Of a DNA stretch of 64,000 bases, positions 19,872-32,457 are shown piece by piece (the first letter of the stretch is position 1; each line of letters begins with the position of its first letter). Source of the stretch: Arachis hypogaea (Eukaryota; Streptophyta; Magnoliopsida; Fabales; Fabaceae). Location of the stretch: assembly GCF_003086295.3 (NCBI RefSeq), contig NC_092045.1, forward strand, positions 24,122,890 to 24,186,889, given 5' to 3'. The position numbers were made by a program, and so were the translations under genes. The notes beneath the pieces are model-generated. The model saw only the letters and a program-made list of their open reading frames with translations, made no database searches and was not told where the DNA came from.

Positions 19872-22778
19872 TTACTTGGGTATTTCAAGATCTGGTCTCC
19901 TATCAACTACTTCGCTCTCCGAATCTGCAGGAAATGCATCTGGATAGGTGTTCAAAATTTTTGACTTCATACTTCTGTCAGAGAAAAACAAAAAAGAAGA
20001 TCACGCAACTAGACAAGGTATAATGCTCAATAGTTAATAATTTAATCTAATAATCACAATAAATAATGTATTAGGACAAGGAACTTCCTAATAAAAGAGG
20101 GGAGGGGGCAAGTTCATGCAGAAAGTGAGGAACTTGTTAATGTACCATACTTCTAACTTTAACCATGTAAGTTCATAACTAAAATAGATGTTGCAGCCCT
20201 AAATATTGAAATTCATAAACACATTCTAGTGTTTTACTTCTCTTGTATCAAATAGCCTTATTATTATTATTCCTGTGTGAATCCTTCATTATGTTACAGA
20301 ACAACACCTTAAGTAGAATAATTTTGTTCGTGCCATCTGGTACCTTGCACAAATTTTACAAAACGAGGAAATGTGTGAACGAAGATATGTATCGACAGGA
20401 GCATGGGCAATTGGGCAGTGTGGAAGGGGTTGAACCTAGCAGGGCAGATTGGAGCAAGACAAGTTCTTATGGACGTAGACTACAAATCCATATACCATAT
20501 ACATTGGGCAGATTCAGAATGGCTGTTAACAATTTCATTCTTATTATTCAACATGTGTGTAGTGGTTTAGGGTGACAGATTTGCATGGTAAAAGAAAAGA
20601 ATCAGCTTCAATGTCACCAAATTAGGAAGATTCAAAATCTGAACACTGGGAGCAAACTTGAACAACAAATGACTGCAGACTTGGCAGCATTTAAGAAAGA
20701 AAATAATGCAAGGATTGCACTATTATATCGGATAAGGGTTAGAAAGCAAAATCCAAAGAATTTGGAGCAGATATGGTGCCAAACAGGAATGAACTCAATG
20801 CAAAAAGTTGACTGATTACAAAATTCTGGTCAAAGCAAATAAGAAAAGAACAATCAGACATGGTATGCAGCCAGCCTAATTGACAAACAAGAAAGGAAAG
20901 TGCAATGATTAGAAAAACATGCAAAATAAAAGGATTAGGACTACCCAGGGATCTGCACTGTGTGTGCAAAACAAGACCCCACCGAGCTAAGCATGTTGCC
21001 TCATCATTCAAGTATTCCACTATTCATGCTATTCTGAATTTCTGTCTCAGCCTGTAAGTAAACCTTGAAACAGCCTTTTGTATTTGTGAACTTGAGTGTT
21101 ACTTGAATGTGAGACAACAATATATCACTGTTTTCCCAAGATAAGTTTGTGGAAAAGCTTTTATTGGAGTGTGAACTTTTGAGAGGTTTTGCATGTCTAC
21201 TGGAGAAGCTGTCAGACTCTGTAATCCATTTGAATTATGAAAATCACACCTTAATTGGTGGAGATGGGACATAGACTCAACATCAGAGATCAAACTGGTA
21301 TTAGTGCACATTTCTCTACCCTCTTCTTATTCTTATTCATATGCTTTTACCTCTGACCAGTTCTGCCTTCTGTTCAGCACTAAATTTAAATCTATTAGGA
21401 GATAATCTCACTGCTCTTTGGTTTGATTAATGCATAAATTGAAAATCATTTTCAAAACAAAGAAACAATCAACAAATACAACTTGAATAAGACAAGAAAA
21501 ACTTGAACAGGAAAAGTAAGAGAAACCAAAAGATATCAAGGACCAAAATCCACGGGAGGAGCCCTTAAACAGGGGACAAACTTCTATCACATTTTAACAC
21601 CAAGGTATTATTGAAATAACTGAAATTTATTTAAGAACCTAAACTTAGTTGTCAGTTGCCACAGAAATAGAGATGACAAACTTTACTTGCATGATACTGG
21701 ACAGAGAACCAAAATAAGTAGAAAAGAGATAGGAACTGATTAAAGGAGATAACCAACAGTTAAATTTGGTTTCCATTAGAAACAACAACAACAACAACCA
21801 CCCTAAACCTTATCCAACTAGGTAGGGTCAGCTACATAGGTCAAGGTATGTGTTGTGCCCTGTCGTTGATCAAGCATCACTTCAATTAGAAAAAAAGAAA
21901 GAATCTTTTCTTCCATTGGAAGGAAGCAGTGGAGAGTGCCTTTCATAGCTAGATCAATTCTCATAAAAAAACCACTGAGGAACAAGGGTTATACAAATCC
22001 ACATAGTCAATCAATCAAGTTTCATAAGCAATGACCATGGTGGAAGGCTATAGAGAAGTGCACAATGCGCACCTCAAAGATCAACTTTTTCAAATGAACC
22101 CATTATCCCTCACGCATATTTTTCATTGTCTAGTTTTGTTTTGATACATCTACACCTCATTAATCCCGAAAGTTTTCATCCAAAACAATTATTCCCTCCA
22201 ATACACAACAATAAGTCACTTTAGCTAAACTTTCTTTTGTTCAGTATATCTGTGGTTCTCACTCATATTCCTATGTAACATTTATTATTCATTTCCTACT
22301 TTACCATACATGCAATTCTAAGCGCAATAAACAGTAAAATGTTAATAAAATAAACTAGTTATCAAATAAGAGCGTGATAGTAAACAAATTTGATTAACAC
22401 ATGGAATAGAGATAGAATTACCTTAGCTTCTGAAAAATATAATCAAGGTCAGTCTTGATAGACTTGAGAATTCGAGTGTTCCTGGCGAGATCTCCAGAAA
22501 TCTCGGCATAGCAATGCTCAGAGAACTCATTGAAGTGTGACAACACGGCATTACTGTCCTGCAATCTTCCCAATCTGAAAATTTCATCAAATTATTATCA
22601 ACACATGAGAATCATAGTAAAATCAAGGAAAGAAAGAAAGAAAGGGAAAGAGGTACATGGTGTTCTGTAAATGATTAAGTGATTGGAGATCATTTGAGTT
22701 GACAAGGGTTTTGAATTCGTGGGAGATCTCTTCTGAAGCCAACTTCACCGATTCTTTCTCACAATCTTGTTCCTCCAT
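19872..22778 (-). CDS. KXD1: KxDL motif-containing protein (BORC/BLOC-1-related subunit), three exons
   Basis: Minus-strand exons are 22778-22657 (122 bp), 22574-22422 (153 bp) and 19974-19872 (103 bp). All introns have GT-AG ends and the total is 378 bp, giving 125 residues. Exon 1 starts MEEQDCEKESVKLASEEISH. Exon 2 encodes LGRLQDSNAVL, a helical coiled-coil stretch, and the family signature KTDLDYIFQKL (KxDL). Exon 3 ends TYPDAFPADS...DLEIPK. In animals and yeast KxDL proteins belong to lysosome- or endosome-positioning complexes; the plant role is less defined. The length and the continuous frame across all three junctions argue for a functional gene. Intron 2 is 2447 bp and contains a SINE-like fragment. 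A near-identical expressed homologue would settle the exon borders. Confidence 0.88.
21781..21880 (-). mobile_element. Au-SINE-like fragment in intron 2 of the KxDL gene
   Basis: The plus strand reads (AAC)n followed by CCTTATCCAACTAGGTAGGGTCAGCTACAT, the reverse complement of the conserved 3' part and GTT-rich tail of plant Au SINEs. The 5' part with pol III boxes is not evident, so the copy is probably truncated. Confidence 0.5.
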
Positions 22779-23160
22779 TACTTTCTGCAATGCTGCAACC
22801 TCCAGCGATTGTTGATGATTAGCACCAATTTTCTATGCCAAGATTGCGAATGAGACGGTGTTCGTTGCGGTGCCGGCAGCAGAGTTTGCAGGCGGCGGCG
22901 GAGGCTGCTGGTGGATAGAACACGGCGGTGTGTGGAGAGCATGCAAGAGGTATTGGGCCAGACGATTACGAATTTGGGCGTGTGGGTTTGCCAGAAATTA
23001 ATTTCCAATTGGCCCAACTAAACGTGAAATTCAGGGTTATTGGGAAACTATGCGTAGTACATGGTTATGGGGGCATAATTGTCATTAACCAAATTGGAGG
23101 GTGCGATTTCGTGGGAGGGTCCATATGAATGCCATTTGATGGTCACGAGCGCTCTTAGTC
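22779..23160 (-). promoter_or_regulatory. 5' UTR and presumed promoter region of the KxDL gene
   Basis: GC-richer than its surroundings (GGCGGCGGCGG at about 22890) directly upstream of the minus-strand ATG. No TATA box is obvious, which fits a housekeeping type promoter. Short frames on either strand here have no domain content. Confidence 0.35.
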
Positions 23161-23668
23161 CATTTACATGTTATTTCTCCTTTTAAGTAAATTTTCTATC
23201 CATTAAAAATCTTATATTAGAACATAAATTCTACATTAAAAAACACTTAAAATAGCATAACTATCATGCATAAATAACTCAAAAAGAATTTAAATAACTA
23301 ATTAAATATCTTTTATATTAGTAAAAATTGAATTAAATTAACTAATTAAGAGTAAAAAATAATTTACAATGATCAAATTACATCATGAATATTTTTTCTT
23401 AATTTTTCTCTTTTAGCTAATTTTTTTTATGTAAGAAGAAAAATAATACTTATCCTTTAAAATTTAGTCTTTCATCATCCTTTTAATTTGATATATTATT
23501 TAATTATTTTTTAATTAAAATATATTCCTCTTTTTTAGATAAACACTTTGTTGATTAGATTTAATTTAAATCTTATTCCTTAAAATCTCTCTAACTTTTC
23601 CTCAAGAAATAAAGTAGTTATTTATATTTTATGTTTTATTTTCTCTCTCATCGCACAGTAATGTCAAG

Positions 23669-24272
23669 TTATCATTTAAGAGTGGCAAATGGGCTGACTT
23701 ATCTGCTGCATCCGACCTAGTGAGGTGGTCCCAAATTTCACCTTCGTCCTGTCGGACTAAATTGGTCAATTTTTTAATTAATTTTTTTATTTTTTTATGA
23801 ATAAACCGTTAAATATTAAACAATATATATAATTTTACAACCATTTCAATAAATTTATAATTTCTAAAGATATAAAATAATTACAATTTCTAAAATTCAC
23901 AAACATTGAAGTTTTTATAATTTTAAATATGTAATAAATATAATCATGAACCAAAGTTTTTGAAACAAAATAATAAAATTAACACTATAAAAAATAAAAT
24001 AAATATTGTCCAAAATATATAATTAAATATTTTCAAGTTTCTAATCAACTAAACATAGAACATAATCTAAATTATAACTTAAAATATTTTTAATTAAAAA
24101 AAACTAAAAACCTACTGGAAAAGTCTCTCCCGTCTCGTCGAAACCCGCCAAAACTCATAGATTAGGCAGACTTTTTAATTATGACAGTTTTAAATTTTTA
24201 GTCCAATCTATCTTTTTGATGAGTTACATAGACTGACTTAATGAATTTTGACCCGTTTATCACCCCTAATCA
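23669..24272. mobile_element. Possible non-autonomous hAT-like element
   Basis: The left end AAGAGTGGCAAATGGGCTGA and the inverse of the right end (TAGGGGTGATAAACGGGTCA) are imperfect inverted repeats of the type seen at plant hAT ends. The interior is AT-rich without ORFs. No clean 8-bp target duplication was found. Confidence 0.35.
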
Positions 24273-24353
24273 TCGGCACTATTGGGCATTTATCATTTTC
24301 TCTCGAGTCTTGACAGTATATATGCATTGCTTCGTTAAGTAAGAAAACTCAAC

Positions 24354-24354
<1 letters not shown>

Positions 24355-24449
<95 letters not shown>
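24355..24449 (+). repeat. (TTA)n microsatellite, about 31 units
   Basis: Uninterrupted TTA trinucleotides over about 95 bp. Such a long pure run is likely to vary between individuals. Confidence 0.95.
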
Positions 24450-24770
24450 TATTGGTGTAAAACTAGGGCTGGCAATAAGTAGGGTATGGTAGGATTTGGA
24501 CTCTACCCTAATCCTACCTGCGGGTTAAAATTTTTTTTAAAATTCTACATTATCCTACTCGTGGGTTAAGAAATTTTCAACCCTAACTTTACCTGCACCC
24601 TAAAATTCTAAAACCTATCCTACCTGACTCTACCCGTAGAAAAATAAAAAAATTTCAAGTAAATATAAAATTCAACCATTCCAAATTTTATACATATTAA
24701 TAAAATAGAAAATAAAAAATTAAGTTCAAATTAAAATTAAAAATAATAAAATCTTAAAGAAATCTAATAT

Positions 24771-24859
24771 AAAATTATAAATAATACGATTATCAATTAG
24801 TTTAGTAGTTATTTTAAATTTTTATAAAAAAAATTATGAATTTAATATTTATTTTTTTC

Positions 24860-24897
<38 letters not shown>

Positions 24898-24998
24898 GTG
24901 TGAATAGGTAAAATTACAAATAATACGATTATTAATTAGTTTAGTAATTATTTTAAATTTTTATAAAAAAAATTATGAATTTAATATTTATTTTTTTC

Positions 24999-25033
<35 letters not shown>

Positions 25034-25045
25034 GGTGTGAATAGG
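24771..25045 (+). repeat. Tandem duplication of a 139-bp AT-rich unit, each ending in an (AT)n run
   Basis: AAAATTA(T/C)AAATAATACGAT begins at 24771 and again at 24910. Both copies run through TTTTTTTCAT, an (AT)n stretch (about 24862-24894 and 25004-25030) and GAGGTGTGAATAGG. Copies differ by a few substitutions and by AT-run length. Confidence 0.85.
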
Positions 25046-25164
25046 ATAGAATAGGATATATTCTGAATTGATACCCTATTTTATCGATAGACAATTCTAT
25101 CTAAATTAATAAATTTAAATTAGATACTCACAAATAAAATATAAATTGACAGTCTTAGTAAAAT

Positions 25165-25196
25165 CTGCGCTATGCGCGGACCATTTGATGATCTAA
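25165..25196 (+). mobile_element. Candidate Helitron 3' end
   Basis: CTGCGCTATGCGCGG forms a short GC hairpin (GCGC-TAT-GCGC), followed 13 bases later by CTAATT. Plant Helitrons end with such a hairpin a few bases before CTRR, next to a T. No 5' end (TC...) was located. Confidence 0.3.
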
Positions 25197-25853
25197 TTTT
25201 ATATAATTGTTGGTATTATGTTGCGATGTACCAAATAATAGCACCATTCCATTACACTATACACTTTGTTTAAGAATCAATCCGGTTATTGGTGAGATTT
25301 AATAAATATGAATTAAAATGTTCTTCTTGTTTTATGTGTCGTAATATGTTTTAAATATTGGCCCACTTTCACTCCACTTTACCCTTTGCAGTTAAATAGT
25401 TTTATCTATTTGTGATGTATAACATATGGAACAAAAATTATTTACCTTAATTTATATAAAGAGAATGTGGGTCCATTTTTCATTTTCGAATAAGGTTTTA
25501 AAAATCAGACTGGTTATTAAATGATTCTAGTTATTATTAATTTAATTAATTTAATCGAAAAAATTATTTTATAATAAAATAATAAATAAATTATAAATAA
25601 ATATCTTAAAATATTATCTAAATTAAAAGTACTACATCAATAAAAATATTATAGTTTTATCTAAATACAAATTCAAAACATAAATAACAAAAAAAATCCA
25701 ATAAAAGATACTCATAATATTAGTAATCCATATTTATTGGATATGAATCAAGAGTGAAAATTAATGTAGTGTGATAAACTCTAATTTTAAGGTCTATTTT
25801 GTATTGAATTAAGTGAATTTTATCAACTTATCTCACATCTATTCAATGAAATT

Positions 25854-25916
25854 GTAATACCTTACCATACAGAGTCTTATGCTTAAGTCATAATTCATAG
25901 ATGGCAAGGTATTACG
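25854..25916. repeat. 15-bp inverted repeat next to a long non-coding block
   Basis: GTAATACCTTACCAT and ATGGCAAGGTATTAC pair with one mismatch around a 33-base loop. It stands where the long LTR-like block begins and may mark its end. Confidence 0.5.
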
Positions 25917-28900
25917 ACCTCAAAAATAAAAATTTAGTACGTATAGTAGTATGAATGATTGATTATAACTAGGAGCCTTTGCAGAAAAAGGGGTAAACAA
26001 AAATCGCAACTCGAAAGCGCAACACTCCGATCGATAACGTAACGAACAAGGATAAACCAACGCGAGATTATATATATATACAAAGGAGTGTCAAAAACAG
26101 GAATATCAAGACTCAAAATCCGGCTGCGAAGATAATCGGTCCGAGCATAGCATATATATACATATGATAAAATAAGGAAAACCCCAAAGAAAACCCAAAG
26201 GGACACAAATACAGAAACATATTCTCCAAAATCTCCCATAAGAGGAGTCATCATAGTTTGTATTATTTAGTGGAGATAAAAGTATCTAAGCAAAACATAT
26301 AAACCAAAACATAGTCCCGAGAACAAAGGATCTTCGCAAAGCTAGAAGTCTCCAGCAGGCCTCAGCGAGAAACCTCACGTCCTGCATTTGAAAACCACAA
26401 AATCCGCATGGGTGAGAACCAGAGGTCCCCAGCATGGTAACAATTTCCACATATATAATACATAATAATAGAGGAAAGCCAAAGGCAATCCTAAAACTTC
26501 CTCTAGATAATTCAAAGCTTATAAACAAGCTAAACCATAAAGGGCATATGACTAAAGATCCTTTAGTCTAACTAATACTTTCCTTTCCAATTCCTTCAGA
26601 CCTCCCAACCACCAGCAGTAGTATAATGTAGCAAACACGGTTATATCAGACAAGAAATATACAAATAGGAACAAATAAGGCATTTAGACAATTAGCAAGT
26701 AATATGCAGTCAAATATGCAATCTCAAACAATTCATATAGTATGCATATGATGAATGCCTGTCCCTAGTGGCTGATGATATCATCTGTTAGTTATAAAGC
26801 CAACCCGACAAGTCCTGATAGCTAACCATTGGACTGTCCCTCTGTCATGCATCCCCAACTCGAGTTATACTCGTCATAAACTTGATCATAATCATGATCT
26901 ATATCCATCACCTTCACTGGTGAATATTTACGGGGGCGAGCTCATCCGGGTCTTTCACAGTGCCCGGCCACACTTATGACATAGGGTCAAAAGAGCTTCG
27001 AGTCTCAACCTGGAGCACGTGGTGGCTAGCCACTGCTTCCTCCTAGGGAAACTCTCATCTCCAACAGTGCAAGTGCAACATTCACAATTCATTCAACAGC
27101 ATATATGCATTTATACTTAACTATAATCATGGCTCCGCCGTAACACGGCAATAATCTAGCCATCCGGCTCACGGTTAAATCCATAACCAGCCAATTCATT
27201 AACAATTACGGCCCTTCGGCCCATGGCATAACAAGCACTTCCACCACCATCCTCCGCATCTCACATAATCATGCTTGATTCTCATTGATCATTCATTTTT
27301 CCCTTGCTCCACTCACAAGTTACCACATCCCCTAGCTCCTTTTCCCATTGCTAGGCATATCATAATGATTTAAGACATAAATGGTGAAATCGGAGGCTTA
27401 GAAGTATGAAATTTGGCTTTTAAAACTCAAAAATCAACTTTGGGATGGAAACAGGGCCACACGTATGCGCACTCCACGCGCACGCGTGGATGGCCACAAA
27501 ACTCATCGACGCGTATGCGTCATGCACGCTAACGCGTGGATTGAAAATTAGCCAATCGACGCACACGCGTCAGCCACGCGTACACGTGGGTACTCTCGTG
27601 CCCCAGGCACGAAACTGGCACAGTTCAGGCACAACCCTATGGAAAATGGCTGGGCATTGGGTGCAGCACATCGGCGCGCCCGCGCACACCACGCGCACGC
27701 GTGGATGGTGCTTTCTGGAAGAACGGCGCGTACATGCCAAGTGCGCCTACGCGCGGGGGATTATTCTGCTAAAATTTTTCTAAGTTAAAAGCTGCAGAAT
27801 TCACCGATTCAACCCCTAATCTTCCGACGGACATAACTTTCTCATTTTAAATCGTTTTTCACCCGTTCTTCGAACAGCATGGACATCCCGGATCCAATTT
27901 CATTTCTAAACAGATTTGGCACAAAATGGAGATCCGTAGTCCAAGTTATGTCCCATCAAAGTATGCCCAAAAACCATATTTTCATACAAAACCACAAAGT
28001 GCCATTTTCAAAATAAGTCATTTTCAACTCTTTTCAAAATCAATCAAAACATGCCAATTTCATCCATTTTCTTTGAAATCAATCAAAATATATCAAATTC
28101 AACATCAAGCCTCCTCAACTCACACATTGACACATTACCACAATTTACAAAATCACTATCCCATCGTTTTAATCCACTTCCCCCAAGTGGCTCAAACTCA
28201 AACACATTGACATATCATATACTCTTCCTCATGCCAATTTTCAACAACACCAATTCCAATAAATCATCATTATACACAATCAGTATCATACTCACCATCA
28301 ACATGGTTCAACCCACAATTTAACCATAATCAATCATCAAGCATATATCACAACATGCATATTTCTCATACATCATACCATTAAGGCATCAATAATCATC
28401 ATCACATATAGGACCACATCATATATATCAACCATTCAACAACATCAACAATTCAATGCCTATCTTAGGGCCTCTAGCCTAAGTATTTCCTACCACATTA
28501 CATATTAGATACGAGAAACCGAGACCATACCTTAGCCAATTTTCCAAGCTCAACCGGAGCACTTTCAAACCACTCTTTCCTCAAACTCTCAAGGCCTCAA
28601 TACTTCCAAGAATAGATTTTTCACCACCAAACCCTTTTCAAGCTTTTCAATATCACCAATCAAGCTCCAAAAATTCATATATACACAACCTAAGCCACAA
28701 TCATCACACCCATACACAACATCTCAAAATCCAAACATCATAGAACCACAAATTACACTAGAGTTGAGAATCTTACCACATCCAAGGTCCAAGGAGACAA
28801 GATTAACCTTCTCCTTCAAGAGAGTTGGGTCCTATAACATCAAAGAGCCCAAAATCTCAACATTTTTGCTCCTAAAACTCGAAAATAAGGCTAGAAATTC

Positions 28901-29456
28901 GAAGAGATAAACGTGGCTTACCTCAAGATTAATTGTATGGGTTTTGTAGAGCTCTCCATGGTGAACGTGTGGCCGCAAACGGAGCGGCAATCGGAGCTCT
29001 AGATCAAAAGTTATGGTGGTTTGAAGATCAAGTGAGAGATAGAAGTTTGAGAGAGTGTTCTTCCCCATTCTCTCTAACTTTCAGCGTGTTTTTGAGTGTT
29101 GTGAGGAGAGAGAGTACTGAAAACTAGGGTTTTGGTTTAGTTATGTTGGGCCAAGGGCCCAGTTTGGGTCCGGTTGGCCCAGTTTGGCCCGTTCGGTCCA
29201 ATCTTGGTCTGAATTCTATAAAATTGGTACCGAAATTCTCGTCTCAATCTCCTCTATCATATTTAGCCACAAAAATCACATTTTGGGCTTTCTAGAATAA
29301 ATTCTCATTTATGGGTTAATTAGCCGTTAATTAACCGGGTTTTATAGAAATAACATGGTTTTGTGAATTTCTCCTAACTTATGCTAAAGAGTGAAAACAT
29401 GTTTTTTAAACCCTTAATTTGCTAAATCTAATTCACATTAATTTCACTCGATACCT
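25917..29456 (-). mobile_element. Long non-coding block resembling a solo LTR (minus orientation)
   Basis: About 3.5 kb has no gene. The plus-strand left end has the hairpin above and the right part reads, on the minus strand, like a U3 start. It contains a palindrome-rich segment (27459-27700) and a cluster of short GC-rich direct words around 26900-27250. The length and text resemble the very long LTRs of plant chromoviruses (Tekay/Del group), but I found no primer site, no target duplication and no exact ends. Confidence 0.3.
27459..27700. repeat. CACGCGT-type palindrome cluster
   Basis: Words such as GACGCGTATGCGTC, CACGCGCACGCGTGG and CACGCGTACACGTGG occur about every 48 bp (near 27459, 27508, 27556, then 27669). 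A 112-codon frame across it (27445-27783) is only a by-product of these GC-rich words. The same vocabulary appears in element D at 29573-29665 and 32655-32870. Confidence 0.6.
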
Positions 29457-30687
29457 TGATGTGTTTGTTTAGTGATTTCAAGCTTGGAGGTAAGGATTGG
29501 ATCAAAGAAATAAAGAAAAAGCATGCAAAGTGGAAAATTCATGAAAAAATGAGAATTTGGTGGAATTAATGGCCACGCGTACGCATGCCTCACACGTACG
29601 CGTGAGTAGAGATTTTGTCAGGCCACGCGTACGCGTGACATGGCATGTACGTGTGACACTCAGGACGTGACTCACTTAAAGAAAACGGGTGGCTGGCGAT
29701 TTTTGAGCTCATCCAAACCCAAATCCAACTCATTTCTAAAGTATTTGAGACCAAATTCAAGAAGGAATAAGGAGGGAGCAATTAGGGTAGCTTATGAACC
29801 ATGTTTTAGACATTTTCTAGAGAGGGAAGCTCCCTCTTCTCTTTAGAATTAGGGTAGATTTAGCTTAATTTCTGTTAAATTTAAGTTTTAATTCTTACTT
29901 TGATCTATTTTCTTTTGCTATTCCTTTTTCTTACATCTTTGTTCTCTTAGTTTACATTATTAATTTTTCTTTTATATCATTTTTATGTTTATGAACTCTT
30001 GTTGATTTTGATTTCTATTTAATGCAATTTTATTTTTTCATGTTTATTGATGCTCGTTTGAGTTATTATTGTTATTGTCTCGCATTTGGTAGTAGTAGAT
30101 TATTGCAATTTATCATGCATTTATTTTTATGCACACCAAGTGTTTGATAAAATGATTGGCTTAGTTTTAGAGTAGATTTTTTAGCATTCTTGACTTGGAA
30201 AGAGAAGTTTGATGATCTATAGTTGTTAGTTAATCCTGTTTCCATTAATGCTACCTATAGATTGGGATTAACTGGCCTACTTGATCTTCTTCCGAGGTTA
30301 GAGATAACGTAATAGGCTTAACTCTTGGTAATTATTGTGTTATAATTAATGACTAGGATATAAGATCTTAATTCTCAATCCTTGCCATGAATGCCTCTTT
30401 AGTATTTGTTATCTTTAGTTGTCTACTTTAAATTTCTTGCCATTTAATTTCTCGCTTCTTATCCGCAAACCACTCCCGTGAATCTCATAACCGATAACAC
30501 GCATACCTCACTACAATTTCTTTGAGAGAAACCCGAGATCTAATACTCTCGATATTTTTATTGGTTTGCACTTGTGACAAACAAAATTAAACTCTGATGT
30601 GGATCAATTGTTGGTTTGAAACTATACTTGCAACAAAGTGATTCTTTTATTGAGAAGAAATTCCAAACCGACGTTTGGCCTGTATCA
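29457..30687 (+). mobile_element. 5' LTR of element D (1231 bp)
   Basis: Starts TGATGTGTTTG and ends CCTGTATCA, followed by the spacer AGTTTT and a decayed tRNA-Asp primer site, exactly as at the A1 and A2-type LTRs. CACGCGTACGCGTG-like palindromes lie at 29573-29665. No matching 3' LTR is recognised, so the element is incomplete or its 3' LTR was lost. Confidence 0.65.
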
Positions 30688-30693
30688 AGTTTT

Positions 30694-30711
30694 TAGTGCC
30701 GTTGCCGGGAA
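30694..30711 (+). promoter_or_regulatory. Decayed tRNA-Asp primer binding site of element D
   Basis: TAGTGCCGTTGCCGGGAA matches the perfect site TGGCGCCGTTGCCGGGGA (35889, 41340) at 15 of 18 positions. All three differences are transitions, as expected from methylated-cytosine decay. Confidence 0.75.
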
Positions 30712-30857
30712 ATTGCAATCTGTACTTATTATTGGTTATTGTTCATATGTGAATATTGTGAATAACTTGCTCTTTGTTTGTTTTCTTGTTTGAGTTAGCA
30801 GTTAGGATTTTGTCTCTTTGTTTCTTAATAGTTTTTATTTTTGTTTTTCCTTTTACT

Positions 30858-32250
30858 ATGAATTTTCATCCCTTTGGCTATGAGTTTGGTTATAATTATG
30901 TTGCAGGGAATGAAAGCCCCAACAAGGGATCATATTATGGGAAATGGAATTCAAGTTAGGGAGGAGCCACATGCTTATAGGCAACGTTCATGGCAACAAC
31001 CTCCTCAGGTCTTTTATGGTTACAATCCACCCCATAATGTACACAATTATGAACCAACTCCTTAACATTGTTGTCAACCTTACTCACAAGTCCCATACTA
31101 CCATTTACCTCCATATGATCCTAACCCATATCTACCATACCAACAACCATATGAACCACCGTTCTAACATCGATACTCCCAAGAACCACTAATACCATAT
31201 ACACCATCTCAATATACTCACCAATATGAACAACCTTCCAATTATAAAACTTCCCTCTCAAACAATGAGCTCTCTTCTTTACCATCGACCTCATTGAATG
31301 AATTTCTCCAACCCCCTAATGGAAGAACAACAAGAACTTCTAGCTTATTGCCAAAAGCAAAAAGAAGAGCAAAAGATGCTAGGAAAATTCATGGCTAGCT
31401 TAACCGAAGTGGTGAACCATTTAGTATCATTGTGCTCATATAATCAAGACACTCCCATTGATGAATGTAGAGGATTAATTGAGGAGCATAATGAGAAAGA
31501 GAACTTGGAGCTTCAAGGAGAAGAAAATAAGTTGAAGCAATAATTAAAACAAGAGGAAGAAGTTGAGATCATTGGTATTAAGAAAGTGGTTGGAGAATTG
31601 AGGAGAATTGATCAAGAAGTAGATTCCATCATTAATTATTTTTTATCCACACTTACCAATCCCCTTGATGATCTTGCTAAGCCTTCCCCCGTTGAATTTG
31701 AAATAAGTGTTGACGTAGATCTTACACAACCTCCAAGGTATGACTTAACTGATGGGGAAGAGTTAGAAGAAGTTAGTGAGAAAGAATTTAAACTTGAGGA
31801 AGCTTGGCAAGAGGTAGAGTTTGAAGAATCTTATCAAGTGGTGGAAGCCCTTATAAGAGGACGGACGAGAGTAGAAATTACTTTGTCAAGATAATTGGAG
31901 ACATCTCCTCCTAAGTTACCATCACCTTTACATGTGAGTGGATAAAATTATCCTTAAGCTTTATTATCCCGCTTGAATATGGTTTGCTTGAGACGGATGG
32001 TCAACTTAAGAATATTTGTGGGTTAAAGAGCAAAATAGAGATGGTTAGTGGTTGGAAGTACCATTCTAGGTTCATCATGGTTAAATCATCAAAATTTAAA
32101 TCCAATGGTTGGGAGGTTGCAATATAATGGATCTAGGAGGATGTTTGGATGCTTATATGAGAATTCTGAAGCGATGACACTCGAATGGAAGCATGAAGAT
32201 CAACTTGAAGACGGGTATGAAAATAAGGTATGGGATCCCAGATTATAAGG
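30858..32250 (+). pseudogene. Gag-like ORF of element D, low complexity and broken
   Basis: Starting near MNFHPFGYEFGYNYV, the frame encodes a Y/P/Q-rich protein (QQPYEPPF, PPYDPNPYLPY). Stops occur at about 30957, 31063 and 31166 in alternating frames, then a glutamate-rich helical part (EEQQELLAYCQKQKEEQKML, 31298-31543) and an acidic part (31586-31894). I recognise no Retrotrans_gag, protease, RT or integrase motif. It fits a non-autonomous element whose product may only have served packaging. Function is not established. Confidence 0.45.
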
Positions 32251-32439
32251 TGATGATCAATTTTGGGAGATCTTGACTTGTGTGGAACTCCATCATAGTT
32301 TGGTGCAGTTGGTTGAAAATTCTAGCAATCAATGGAAGTCCAAACATTGGTGGAAGTTCAAGGATGAATTCAAGCACAAGCCTCCTTAATTAGAGCTCTC
32401 CAAAAATGTCCAAGTTAAGGACAATAAACAAAAATGATA

Positions 32440-32457
32440 GGTGGGAGACACCCCACC
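32440..32457 (+). promoter_or_regulatory. Hairpin GGTGGG-AGACAC-CCCACC of element D
   Basis: Third member of the post-coding hairpin set (see 1345 and 7837), with the second stem pair G-C. It follows the shared text TCCAAGTTAAGGACAATAAA. It shows that D belongs to the same wider lineage although its proteins differ. Confidence 0.55.

Noticed and set aside
27445..27783. 112-codon histidine- and alanine-rich ORF
   Set aside because: It is the reading of CACGCGT palindromes; no start context, no domain and stops in equivalent repeats.
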